DNA of 64,000 nt from Actinoplanes xinjiangensis (GTDB lineage Bacteria > Actinomycetota > Actinomycetes > Mycobacteriales > Micromonosporaceae). The stretch covers positions 124,001 through 188,000 of the forward strand of contig NZ_QGGR01000010.1 of assembly GCF_003148685.1 (NCBI RefSeq), written 5' to 3'. The notes under the pieces are model-generated. The model was not told the DNA's origin, ran no database searches, and worked only from the letters and a program-made list of their open reading frames with translations. Shown one piece after another: positions 52,643-61,315 of this stretch; the first letter of the stretch is position 1; every line of letters starts with the position of its first letter. The translations under genes and the position numbers were made by a program.

Positions 52643-52696
52643 GTTCGGCGTCCGCGGTTCCGGAATGGGCTCGGCGTCCGCGGTCCCGGAATGAGC
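52619..52696. repeat. 26-bp triplication of a gene 3' end
   Basis: Units beginning TCGGCGTCCGCGG start at 52619, 52645 and 52671 (period 26). The first contains the TGA stop of the Ser/Pro-rich gene; the other two lie beyond it. Confidence 0.8.
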
Positions 52697-52729
52697 GAGG
52701 AGGGGGAGCCGGCCGGCTCCCCCTCCTCG
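52696..52729. terminator. Perfect 34-bp palindrome, bidirectional terminator
   Basis: Two perfect 17-bp arms (52696-52712, 52713-52729) with no spacer, rich in GGGGAG/CTCCCC, between convergent genes. Confidence 0.85.
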
Positions 52730-52740
52730 TCGGCCGGGGG

Positions 52741-53604
52741 TCAGAGCCCCAGCAGGCGATCCAGGATGTCGCGGTAGCCGCGCAGCTCCACCCGCAGGGA
52801 TTCGGTGTCGTCGGTGCCCTTGGCGACCGACCCGCGGTGGTCACGCAGAGCCTGGGACAGCTTGTCCACGGCCTCGTCCACCAGACCGGCGGCGTCGGTG
52901 GTGGCGCCCTTCGGGTCGTCGACGAAGCGCAGCTGCACGTCGCGCCAGCGGTCGCGCAGCGGCTGGGTGTCGGCGGACGGGAAGAACGGCAGCGGGCCGG
53001 TTCCGGCCGGTGTAGCCGCCACCGGCGTCACCTCCGGCCGCGAGTCGGCGTCGGCCTCGTGCGTGAGGTGCGGGTCGTCGAACGTGCCCCGGTCGTCCAG
53101 CGCCGCGTCGACCGTGGTGTCGTCCTTGCGCTCCTCGCCGGTGACCGGCTCGTCCCGGTCCGGGTGGACCTCGTCCGGGTCGCCCTTGTCCGGTGTGTCC
53201 TTGAGGTGCTCACCCACGACCGGCTCGTTCCGGTCCGGCTCGCCGTCGTCGGGCAGTTTGTGCTTGGGTGCCGTGTCGTCCGGCAGCTTGTGCTTGGGCG
53301 CCGTGTCGTGGTCGCCGTCGATACCGCGATCGCGGGCCACCTCGTCGCTGAACGCCACGGTCGGGTCCGCGCTGCCCGGGATCCGGTGGGTGCGGTCCGG
53401 GTCGTCGTCCGGCCGGACGGTGCCGGCCGGGGTGTCGCCCACGGTGGAGGTGTCCGCCGCGGCGGACGGGGATGCCGGGTCGGTGTCGTGCTGCCAGGGC
53501 GAACCGGCCCGCTGCTGCGGGAGGGGGGCGGTGGTGTCGGGGTCGGCGGGGCGGTCGGTCTTGTCGTCGACGTTGTCCTGGGCCTCGTTGGAGAAGAAGC
53601 GCAT
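52741..53604 (-). CDS. Acidic unknown protein, paralogue of its upstream neighbour
   Basis: 287 residues from the ATG after GAGGAGG; the frame runs further upstream without support. A long, disordered Asp/Pro/Thr-rich region (about 1-205), with a direct 11-residue repeat DTAPKHKLPDD, is followed by a helical C-terminal domain (about 210-287, WRDVQLRFVDDPKGATTDA). This domain matches that of the adjacent upstream gene (EEVQIRFVDDPQEAVSTAD), 13 bases away in the same operon. Function unknown. Confidence 0.82.
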   Translation of the reverse strand: MRFFSNEAQDNVDDKTDRPADPDTTAPLPQQRAGSPWQHDTDPASPSAAADTSTVGDTPAGTVRPDDDPDRTHRIPGSADPTVAFSDEVARDRGIDGDHDTAPKHKLPDDTAPKHKLPDDGEPDRNEPVVGEHLKDTPDKGDPDEVHPDRDEPVTGEERKDDTTVDAALDDRGTFDDPHLTHEADADSRPEVTPVAATPAGTGPLPFFPSADTQPLRDRWRDVQLRFVDDPKGATTDAAGLVDEAVDKLSQALRDHRGSVAKGTDDTESLRVELRGYRDILDRLLGL

Positions 53605-53617
53605 CGTCGGTGCCTCC

Positions 53618-54232
53618 TCAGCGGCTGGGTTCGGTGGTGGTGTCGGGGCGGGTGGTGTCCTCGGCCGCCGGCCGCGGCGCGGGGGTGGTGTGCGCGACCG
53701 GGTTCTCACCGAGCAGGTCGGCGAAGAGGGCCCGGTAGTGGACCAGCGCCTGGCGCAGGTCCTCGGTCTCGGCCTGCCCGTCGCGGCTGCGCCGGCTGAT
53801 GTCGTGCGCCGAGCGGTAGTGCTCCAGGGTGGCGGCGTGCTCCACGGACAGGTCGGCGAACCGCTCGTCGTAGTCGCCGGTCGGGTAGCCCCGCTCGGCG
53901 ATCAGTGCCGTGACCAGCTCGTCAGCGGTCGAGACCGCCTCCTGCGGGTCGTCGACGAAACGGATCTGGACCTCTTCCCAGGCGGCGGAGTAGCGGGTGC
54001 GCGACTCGGGGGAGAGGGGCTTGAGCTCGAGCTGCGCGTGCCGCTTGGTGCGTTCGAGCAGCTCCTTCTCCGCATCGGTGCGGTTGCCGGTGTCGGCGAC
54101 CACACGGTCGTACTCGGGGCCGAAGGTCTGCCGCAGCCGGCGACGGCGCGCGGCCTGGACACCGAACACGATCGCGGCCAGCACCAGTAGGACGACGACG
54201 ACGATCAGGACGATGGTGGCGGTGTCGGACAT
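53618..54232 (-). CDS. Membrane-anchored unknown protein
   Basis: 204 residues. A single N-terminal helix (about 5-26, TIVLIVVVVLLVLAAIVFGV) and basic stop-transfer precede a cytosolic helical domain (about 35-175) containing EEVQIRFVDDPQEAVSTAD, shared with the next gene, and a Pro/Thr tail. The ATG has AAGGAGG upstream. Function not recognised; together the pair may form a membrane-proximal complex. Confidence 0.85.
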   Translation of the reverse strand: MSDTATIVLIVVVVLLVLAAIVFGVQAARRRRLRQTFGPEYDRVVADTGNRTDAEKELLERTKRHAQLELKPLSPESRTRYSAAWEEVQIRFVDDPQEAVSTADELVTALIAERGYPTGDYDERFADLSVEHAATLEHYRSAHDISRRSRDGQAETEDLRQALVHYRALFADLLGENPVAHTTPAPRPAAEDTTRPDTTTEPSR

Positions 54233-54571
54233 CAGGTTCCTCCTTCTTCGGTCCCTGTATTCCCATCCGGCACCACGCGCCAATCCCGTCCGCGCGAACT
54301 GCGCGCACCAGGGTCGTAATCGGGCAGTGTGCGGGGGCACAGTGTCGTAAGCCCGACGATCAGTGAGAAAAAGATCGCGACCCGTTCTGCCTGGACAAAC
54401 AGGAGAGAGGGCCGCGATCCGGCGGGGTCGGGCGCTAGCTGAGACGGACGTCATTACGTATTCTTTGCCAGCGTTCGCCACGGGCGTACCGGTCGTTCCC
54501 CCGTTCACGGCGGCCGGCGCCACGGGTGGTCCGCTGATCGTTCCCTGCCGAACCCCTTCTGGCGGAGCTTG
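54233..54571. other. 339-bp divergent intergenic region before the conservon
   Basis: Carries the promoters of the unknown two-gene operon (minus) and the conservon (plus). Some lower-GC patches are present (54350-54380, 54440-54475). A short frame 54363-54572 has no supporting features. No operator was recognised. Confidence 0.5.
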
Positions 54572-57325
54572 ATGAGAAGCCGCAACTGGTCGATCCGTTC
54601 GAAGATCATCGCGATGGTCGCGGTGCCGCTGTCCGCGTTGCTCGCGATCTGGATCTTCGCGACCGCGGTGACAGCCGGCCCGGCCTTCACCCTGCTCAAC
54701 GCGCGTGACGCGGTGCAGAAACTCGGTGATCCCGGACTGCGGTTGATCGCACAGTTGCAGCGCGAGCGGCATTTCTCGGCCATCTACCAGGCCACCACCC
54801 GCCCGGCGAAGACCGAGCTGGGCCGGGAACGCGACACCACCGACCGGATCATCGACGAGTTCCGCCGGGCCGCCGCCGAGACCGAGATGACCGACAATCT
54901 GCGCATCGAGGTGGGCGAGTTCCTGACCAAGGTCGACGAGCTGGGCCCGCTCCGCCAGGAGGTCGACGAGCGGCGGACCAGCTACCTCTACCTGGTGCAG
55001 AAGTACGACTCGATCATCGAGTTGGCGTTCGACGTCTCCCGTACCGCCGCGGTGTTCTTCAACGACCGGGTGGACCGGGAGATCCGTGGCCTGATCGCGA
55101 CCTTCCGCGGCCTGGAGTATCTGAGTCGCATCGACGCGCTGCTGGCCGGCGCGAACGCGGGCGGCCGGATCGACAACAAGACGCGCGAGACCCTCATCGA
55201 GTACATCGGCGTCGAGCGGTACCTGCTCGGCTCCGGTGTGGCCGACATGCCGGAGAGCTCACAGGACGACTACGCCCGGCTGATCATCCACCCGACCTTC
55301 ATCGACCTGGACATCCTTCAGAACAAGCTGCTGGCGCAGAACTACGCGGGCGGCGCACCCCCGGTCTCCGGCACCGAGTGGCAGCACGCGTACGACTACG
55401 CGGCCCAGGAGCTGCGGCTCTTCGGCGAGCGCACGATCGCGCAGGTGTCCAAGGACGCCACCCCGTTCGCCGTCGACATCCTCGGCAAGCTCGGTCTGGC
55501 CGCCCTGCTCGGCCTGGTCGCCCTGGGCGCCTCGGTCTACGTCTCGGTCCGGCTCGGCCGCTCGCTCGTCGGGCGCCTGATCCGGCTGCGGCGCGACGCG
55601 ATCGAGCTGGCCTCCGAGCGGCTGCCCACGGTGGTACGGCGGCTGCAGCGCGGCGAGATGGTCGACGTCGGTGCGGAGACGCCCCCGCTGGAGTACGGCC
55701 AGGACGAGATCGGCCAGCTCGGCCGCGCCTTCAACGACGTGCAGCGGACGGCCGTGCAGTCCGCGGTCGAGGAGGCCAACGTCCGGCGCGGTATCAACGA
55801 GGTCTTCCTCAACATCGCCCGGCGCAGCCAGACGCTGCTGCACCGCCAGCTGTCCCTGCTGGACAAGATGGAGCGCCGGGAGACCGACCCGCGCGAGCTG
55901 GAGGACCTGTACCGGGTCGACCACCTCGCCACCCGGATGCGGCGCCACGCCGAGGACCTGGTCATCCTCGCCGGTGCGGCGCCCGGCCGCGGCTGGCGCA
56001 ACCCGGTCCCGGTGATCGACGTGGTGCGTGGCGCCATCAGTGAGGTGGAGGACTACAAGCGGGTCGACATCCGCACGATCGCCTCCTCGTCACTCGTCGG
56101 ACGTTCCGTCGGCGACGTGATCCACCTGCTGGCCGAACTGATCGAGAACGCGGCGTCCTACTCCCCGCCGCACACCCGGGTCCAGGTGACCGGCCAGGCG
56201 CTGCCCAACGGCTATGTCGTCGAGATCGAGGACCGCGGCCTGGGCATGACCCCGGAGGCGATCACCGAGGCGAACCGCCGTCTGGTGGAGCCGCCCGACT
56301 TCGACCCGGCGGACAGTGCCCGGCTCGGCCTGTTCGTGGTGGCCCAGCTCGCCCAGCGGCACAACATCCGGGTCTCGCTGCGCGCCTCGTCGTACGGCGG
56401 CATCACCGCGGTGGTGCTGGTCCCCGGCGAACTGGTGGCCGGGTTCGGTGGCCGCACCGACGAGCCGGCCACCCCGCCGTGGCCCGGCAGCGGTGAGTTG
56501 CCGCAGCTCACCGGCACCGGCCGTGGCCCGGCGCCCGACGACGTCCCGGCCATCGCCGCGGCGCCGGCGGAGGCATCGTCGCTGAACGGTCAGCACCGTA
56601 CGGCGCCGGAGATCACCGGTCCGGCACCGAGCACGGTCGCCGCCGAGCTGAGCGCGGAGGGCCTGGTGCAGCGGCGACGGGTGCGTAAACCGACGCTGCC
56701 GGCGCCCGCGGTGAACGGCTCCGCCCAGACGGACAAGAAGGTCGACCTGTCGGTGCTCGACGAGTTGGCCGCGGGTCTGCCGGTGATGCCCCGAGCGGTG
56801 CCCCGCAACTCGGCGCCGGCGGCACCCGCCGAGGTGGAGCCTGATCCGGCCGAGGTCACGCAGGTGATCCCGATGATGGGCGCGGCCGCCCCGGCCGAGG
56901 AGAAGACCGCCGAGATCCCCGGCGAGACCACCGGTGAGATCATCGGGGACGACGGGCTGCCCCGGCGGGTCCGGCAGGCGAACCTGGCGCCGCAGTTGCG
57001 CAAGCCGGTCGTCGAACCGGAGCCGACCGCCCCGACCCGCAGCCCCGAGCAGGTGCGTTCCCTGATGAGCGCCCTGCAGACCGGTACCACCCGGGGCCGC
57101 GCCGATGCGGCCCGCACCGAACCCACCGGGTCCGTGCCGCCGGCCGCCGGACACACCGCGCAGCCTGACGACGCGACGATCACCGATGCCGCTAACGTCA
57201 GTTTCCCGGCTTCCGCGGACCCCGCGGCGGACGGGCAGAAAGCACCATCCGGGCCGGAGGCCGGCGTGAACGGCGAGCACGCCGATGGTCCCGGGGAGAA
57301 CCTCATGCTGGAGAAGGACGCATAA
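54572..57325 (+). CDS. cvnA: Conservon sensor kinase-like protein CvnA
   Basis: 917 residues. Transmembrane helices near residues 14-36 and 310-332 flank an extracellular sensor domain (nitrate/nitrite-sensing type); HAMP-like linker, dimerisation region (RRSQTLLHRQLSLLDKMERRE) and a HATPase domain (LLAELIENAASYSPP; DRGLGM; ARLGLFVVAQLA) follow. No clear phospho-acceptor H-box is seen, as in other CvnA proteins. The C-terminal 270 residues are disordered. First of four genes cvnABCD, which form a membrane complex resembling G-protein signalling. A TTG one codon upstream is an alternative start. Confidence 0.95.
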   Translation: MRSRNWSIRSKIIAMVAVPLSALLAIWIFATAVTAGPAFTLLNARDAVQKLGDPGLRLIAQLQRERHFSAIYQATTRPAKTELGRERDTTDRIIDEFRRAAAETEMTDNLRIEVGEFLTKVDELGPLRQEVDERRTSYLYLVQKYDSIIELAFDVSRTAAVFFNDRVDREIRGLIATFRGLEYLSRIDALLAGANAGGRIDNKTRETLIEYIGVERYLLGSGVADMPESSQDDYARLIIHPTFIDLDILQNKLLAQNYAGGAPPVSGTEWQHAYDYAAQELRLFGERTIAQVSKDATPFAVDILGKLGLAALLGLVALGASVYVSVRLGRSLVGRLIRLRRDAIELASERLPTVVRRLQRGEMVDVGAETPPLEYGQDEIGQLGRAFNDVQRTAVQSAVEEANVRRGINEVFLNIARRSQTLLHRQLSLLDKMERRETDPRELEDLYRVDHLATRMRRHAEDLVILAGAAPGRGWRNPVPVIDVVRGAISEVEDYKRVDIRTIASSSLVGRSVGDVIHLLAELIENAASYSPPHTRVQVTGQALPNGYVVEIEDRGLGMTPEAITEANRRLVEPPDFDPADSARLGLFVVAQLAQRHNIRVSLRASSYGGITAVVLVPGELVAGFGGRTDEPATPPWPGSGELPQLTGTGRGPAPDDVPAIAAAPAEASSLNGQHRTAPEITGPAPSTVAAELSAEGLVQRRRVRKPTLPAPAVNGSAQTDKKVDLSVLDELAAGLPVMPRAVPRNSAPAAPAEVEPDPAEVTQVIPMMGAAAPAEEKTAEIPGETTGEIIGDDGLPRRVRQANLAPQLRKPVVEPEPTAPTRSPEQVRSLMSALQTGTTRGRADAARTEPTGSVPPAAGHTAQPDDATITDAANVSFPASADPAADGQKAPSGPEAGVNGEHADGPGENLMLEKDA

Positions 57326-57745
57326 GTGGCACAGACGAAGCAGAGCGCGAATCTCACCTGGCTCCTCGACGACCTGGTCGAACGCGTGCCAACCGCGAAC
57401 CAGGCGGTGGTGCTGTCGGCCGACGGCCTGATGCTGGGGGCCTCGGCGGCGATGGACCGCGAGGACGCGGAGCATCTGTCGGCGATGGCGGCCGGTTTCC
57501 AGAGCCTGGCGAAAGGGGCCAGCCGGCACTTCGAGGCCGGGCCGGTCCGCCAGACGGTGGTGGAGATGGAGGAGGCCTTCCTCTTCGTCACCGCCGCCGG
57601 TCAGGGCGCGTGCCTGGCGGTGCTGGCCTCCGCCGACGCGGATCTCGGCCTGATCGCCTACGAGATGGCGATGCTGGTGACCCGGGTCGGTCAGACCATG
57701 GCTGCCCCGGAACGGTCGGTAATGACACCGTCCGACGTCTACTGA
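57326..57745 (+). CDS. cvnB: Roadblock/LC7 protein CvnB
   Basis: 139-residue roadblock/LC7 protein (LTWLLDDLVERVPTANQAVVLSADG). Such proteins act as activators or regulators of the small GTPase partner, here CvnD. The GTG directly follows the cvnA stop with no gap, so translation is coupled. Confidence 0.95.
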   Translation: MAQTKQSANLTWLLDDLVERVPTANQAVVLSADGLMLGASAAMDREDAEHLSAMAAGFQSLAKGASRHFEAGPVRQTVVEMEEAFLFVTAAGQGACLAVLASADADLGLIAYEMAMLVTRVGQTMAAPERSVMTPSDVY

Positions 57746-57755
57746 GCAGCCGCGT

Positions 57756-58121
57756 GTGACTCACGACTGGCTGGACAATGACGCGGGCCCGGTGGTGCGT
57801 CCCTACGCGATGACCGGGGGACGCGTCGCTCCGGTGGACTGCGACTTCGACCTGGTCGCGTTCGTCGTGGCGACGGTGCCCGACCTCACCTCCGGCCGGC
57901 AGTTGCAGCCGGAGCACCACGCCATCGTGGCAGCGGCCTGGGAGCCGATCTCCGTGGTCGAGCTGGCTTCTCAGCTCGACCTGGCGGTCGGTGTCGTCCG
58001 GGTGTTCCTCGGTGATCTACGCTCAGCGGGTTTGATCTCGCTGTACGAACCCCCGGCTGCCTCGCAGCCGCATGACGTCGACGTACTCAAGGCGGTTGTC
58101 AATGGACTCCGTGCGCTCTGA
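57756..58121 (+). CDS. cvnC: DUF742 protein CvnC
   Basis: 121-residue DUF742 protein with the winged-helix-like core PEHHAIVAAAWEPISVVELASQLDLAVGV shortened to typical size. It starts at RPYAMTGGR-type N terminus characteristic of the family. GTG start ten bases after cvnB; the 3' end overlaps cvnD. Confidence 0.94.
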   Translation: MTHDWLDNDAGPVVRPYAMTGGRVAPVDCDFDLVAFVVATVPDLTSGRQLQPEHHAIVAAAWEPISVVELASQLDLAVGVVRVFLGDLRSAGLISLYEPPAASQPHDVDVLKAVVNGLRAL

Positions 58122-58701
58122 CCGTAACGGCGGATCGTCGCGCATTCCCGTCGCTCTCAAGATCCTCATCGCGGGTGGGTTCGGGGCGGGAAAGACCACG
58201 ATGGTCGGATCGGTCAGTGAGATCCGGCCACTCCAGACCGAGGAGATCCTCACCGGAGCCGAGGGCGCCGACGACGTCTCCGGCGTGGAGACCAAGACCA
58301 CCACGACGGTGACCATGGACTTCGGCCGGATCACCATCACCGAGGACCTTCAGCTCTACCTGTTCGGTACGCCCGGCCAGGACCGGTTCTGGTTCCTGTG
58401 GGACGAACTGTCGCAGGGTGCGCTCGGCGCCGTGGTGCTGGCCGACACCCGCCGGCTGGCGGACTGCTTCCCGTCGATCGACTACTTCGAGCAGCGCGGC
58501 ACCCCGTTCGTGGTGGCGGTGAACTGCTTCGACACCCAACTCCAGCACGCGCCGGAGGCGGTGGCCCGTGCCCTCGACCTGGACCCGGGTGTCCCGGTCG
58601 TCCTCTTCGACGCGCGCGACCAGGTGGCCGCGCGCAACGTGCTGATCGAGCTGGTGGAGTACGTGGCACGGCGCCAGATGGCCGCCGCGGCCACCCGCTA
58701 G
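58102..58701 (+). CDS. cvnD: Small GTPase-like protein CvnD
   Basis: 199-residue ATP/GTP-binding protein with P-loop GGFGAGKTT and the G3-like GTPGQDRFWFLW. It is the switch component of the conservon. The ATG at MDSVRSDRN follows AAGGCGG and overlaps cvnC by 20 bases; an ATG at 58072 is in frame but lacks a ribosome site. Its TAG overlaps the stop of the convergent SARP gene at CTAG. Confidence 0.95.
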   Translation: MDSVRSDRNGGSSRIPVALKILIAGGFGAGKTTMVGSVSEIRPLQTEEILTGAEGADDVSGVETKTTTTVTMDFGRITITEDLQLYLFGTPGQDRFWFLWDELSQGALGAVVLADTRRLADCFPSIDYFEQRGTPFVVAVNCFDTQLQHAPEAVARALDLDPGVPVVLFDARDQVAARNVLIELVEYVARRQMAAAATR

Positions 58702-60269
58702 AGCGCGACCTGCTCCGGCGGGACGCAGACCAGCCACGGGGTGAGCCGGCGCACCGTTCTCGCCGGCAGCAGGCCCCGCTGCGCCAGATCGCCGGGGCTG
58801 GTGAACGGCCCCCGCTGATACCGGTCGAGGATGATGTGATGCGCCTCGATCGGGCTGATCCCGGGTAGCCGGGCCAGTTCCGGTCCGGGCGCGTGATTGA
58901 GGTCGACGAGCCCGCCGTCGTCGAAGGTGCGCAGGAGGTCGGGCCGCCCGATCCCGGCCTGTCGGGCGCCGGCCGGGTTGATCAGCGCGAACTGGCGCGC
59001 CATGTGCCGTTGCGCCCGGGCCCGCCGGCTGTCGCCGGGCAGCGCGGCGAGGATCGCCCCGTGCACCGCGGAGACCGGGACGAGCAGCAGGTGCAGCATC
59101 AGGGCGGCGTCCTCGGACGGGCTGGTGTATTCGGCCTCCAACGGACTGGGGTCGACCGTGTACAGGAAGATCACGGTGGCCCAGACGATGAGGTAGCAGG
59201 CGAGGGTGATCGCCTCCCGGAGGGTCCGCCGCTGGAACGTCGCGTACGCGAAGTACACCCAGCTACCGAGTGCGCAGGTGACGACGGGAAGCAGCCCGGC
59301 GAGGACGACCTCGGCCCACGGGACACCGTCCCGGCGCGGCGGGAGCGGGACGCCGGGCAGCGGCACCGGGTACGGATGGGGCTGCGGCGGATACGGCTGC
59401 GGTGAGAGCGGCCGCACCGCGGTCGAAGCCGGGGACACCGGTGCGGCGGCGACCGGTACCGGGGCGGTCGGTGCCGGTGGAAGCGGATCGGCCGGGACCG
59501 GTTCGTTGCGCAGGATCCGCCGGTGTGTCTCCTGGAGCCGTTCGCCCGGCTCGACGCCCAGTTCGTCCAGAAGGTACTCACGGGCATCGCGGAAGACGGC
59601 GAGCGCCTCGCCCTGTCGTCCGCTGCGGTACAACGCGATCATCAGTTGTGCCCGCAGCGCCTCCCGCAGCGGGAACTCCTGCACCAGCCGGGACAGTTCG
59701 GACACCAGCCCGGCGAAGCCGCCCCGGGACAGCTCGATCTCCGCCCACAGCTCGCAGGCGCTGGCCCGCTCCTCGATCAGCCGGGTCCGGGCGGAGTCGA
59801 AGATCGTGCCGGTCAGACCGCCGAGGGCCTCACCGTGCCAGAGGTCGAGCGCGTCGCGGGCGATCCGGGCGGCCTCCTCCAGGCGACCGGCGCGGCGCTC
59901 GGCGTCGGCGCGGGCCAGCCGGTTACGGAAGTCCTCGGCGTCGAGTGCGCCGGCCTGCAGCACGTACCCGCCGTCGGTCAGGGTCAGCAGTTCGCCGGGG
60001 GTGCGCGGGGACCGGTCGGGGTCGAGCACGCGCCGCAGGCCGGCCACATACTTCTGCACGACGTTGGTGCCGTTCTCCGGGGGATCGTCACCCCACACGG
60101 CGTCCACGATGCGGTGCGTCGGCACCGGCCTGCCGGTGCTCAGCAGGAGCACGGCGAGGACGGCACGTTGTTTCGCCGGACCGAGGTCGATCTGCCGGCC
60201 GTCCCTCAAGGCCCGGACGGGGCCCAGCACCTCGAACCGCAGCGGGCCGGACCCGGACTGGTCGGTCAC
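58698..60269 (-). CDS. SARP/BTAD regulator fused to membrane helices and HhH domain
   Basis: 523 residues from the GTG preceded by GGGGGTG. An OmpR-type winged helix (about 5-95, with LAVLLLSTGRPVPTHRIVDAVWG) and a BTAD domain (about 100-245, EEFPL-type helices ending LLDELGVEPGERLQ) match SARP-family activators. A Pro-rich linker leads to three hydrophobic helices (about 320-430), then a ComEA-like helix-hairpin-helix region (about 460-523, GLVDLNHAPGPELARLPGI). This combination is unusual: a membrane-tethered DNA-binding activator. Convergent with cvnD. Confidence 0.85.
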   Translation of the reverse strand: MTDQSGSGPLRFEVLGPVRALRDGRQIDLGPAKQRAVLAVLLLSTGRPVPTHRIVDAVWGDDPPENGTNVVQKYVAGLRRVLDPDRSPRTPGELLTLTDGGYVLQAGALDAEDFRNRLARADAERRAGRLEEAARIARDALDLWHGEALGGLTGTIFDSARTRLIEERASACELWAEIELSRGGFAGLVSELSRLVQEFPLREALRAQLMIALYRSGRQGEALAVFRDAREYLLDELGVEPGERLQETHRRILRNEPVPADPLPPAPTAPVPVAAAPVSPASTAVRPLSPQPYPPQPHPYPVPLPGVPLPPRRDGVPWAEVVLAGLLPVVTCALGSWVYFAYATFQRRTLREAITLACYLIVWATVIFLYTVDPSPLEAEYTSPSEDAALMLHLLLVPVSAVHGAILAALPGDSRRARAQRHMARQFALINPAGARQAGIGRPDLLRTFDDGGLVDLNHAPGPELARLPGISPIEAHHIILDRYQRGPFTSPGDLAQRGLLPARTVRRLTPWLVCVPPEQVAL

Positions 60270-60413
60270 CGGCACCCCCTGTCTGACCTGCTCTTTCCCG
60301 TCGACGGCAGCGGAACGGCAGCCGGCAGCAGCATAGCCGCAGCGCATCGGCAGTCGTTCCCAGGAGTCTCTGTCCATCAACGCACCGCGGACCCCGTGAG
60401 GAAAGACAAGACG

Positions 60414-61202
60414 ATGAACGTTCTCACCAAGCGCCTGGCTCTGACCGGCGCCCTGCTGATCGCCGGCGCCGGCCTGAGCGGGTGCGGCGCGACCGGCACC
60501 GTGCAGGAGACCGTGGAACAGGTCTCCGCCGCCACCACCCTGGCGAAGGGCGTGCCGGGCAGCGCCACCCCGGCGTTCCGTTACTCCGTCAAGGGCGCGC
60601 AGCAGTCGTTCACCGGTGTGCTGGACGCCCCGAACAAGTCGGTGACCAGTGACTTCTTCGAGAAGATCCCCGACTCCGACATGACGCTGACGATGAGGTT
60701 CCTGGTCATCGAGAAGCAGGCCTGGGCGAAGATCTCCTTCGACAACGCCCCGGCCGGGGCCGGCCTGCCGAAGTTCCCGAAGAAGTGGATGAAGCTGGAC
60801 CGGGGCAGACTCTCCAAGGACTCGTCCGAGGACCTCACCTATGCCGGCGAGACCGACCCCGGCTTCGTGAGCACGCTGCTGACGGCCGGCGCGGACCTCA
60901 AGGAGACCGGCAGCGGCACGTACGCCGGGACCACCGACCTGACCCGGGCGACCGACGCCGAGATCGTCGACGCGGACACCCTCAAGGCCCTCGGTGCGAA
61001 GGCGAAGGCCGTACCGCTGGAGGTGACCCTCGACGGCGAAGGCCGGGTGATCAAGGCGGTCGTCCGGATCCCGGCCGCCGGCAAGGCGAAGGCGAGCACC
61101 TACGAGGTCGTCTACGACCAGTATGGCAAGGCGTCCCCGATCACCGCACCGTCGGGCGCGGTCGCCGCCCCCGCGGACGCCTACGAGCTCCTGAACGGCT
61201 GA
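60414..61202 (+). CDS. LppX/LprG-like lipoprotein
   Basis: 262 residues with a lipoprotein signal peptide (lipobox LSGC, Cys at about residue 24) and a beta-rich body resembling LppX/LprG/LprA lipoproteins, which carry lipids or glycolipids in mycobacteria. Start ATG with GTGAGGAAAG upstream. Divergent from the SARP gene. Ligand not predictable. Confidence 0.83.
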   Translation: MNVLTKRLALTGALLIAGAGLSGCGATGTVQETVEQVSAATTLAKGVPGSATPAFRYSVKGAQQSFTGVLDAPNKSVTSDFFEKIPDSDMTLTMRFLVIEKQAWAKISFDNAPAGAGLPKFPKKWMKLDRGRLSKDSSEDLTYAGETDPGFVSTLLTAGADLKETGSGTYAGTTDLTRATDAEIVDADTLKALGAKAKAVPLEVTLDGEGRVIKAVVRIPAAGKAKASTYEVVYDQYGKASPITAPSGAVAAPADAYELLNG

Positions 61203-61213
61203 TCGGGGAGGAC

Positions 61214-61232
61214 CGGCGGCACCGCCGCCGGC
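61214..61232 (+). terminator. Hairpin terminator after the lipoprotein gene
   Basis: Perfect 8-bp arms with an ACC loop, 11 bases after the stop codon. Confidence 0.6.
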
Positions 61233-61315
61233 TGCGCGGGCGATTAACGGGGGTCCGCGCCGCCGGCGGCGGTGTCATGCCGTGCGTTCCCGGCGTCATG
61301 TGGTGGGATCGACGC

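Noticed and set aside
54363..54572. Possible 69-residue gene upstream of cvnA
   Set aside because: No ribosome site, weak codon bias, no recognisable domain, and it overlaps the cvnA start; more likely leader or promoter DNA.
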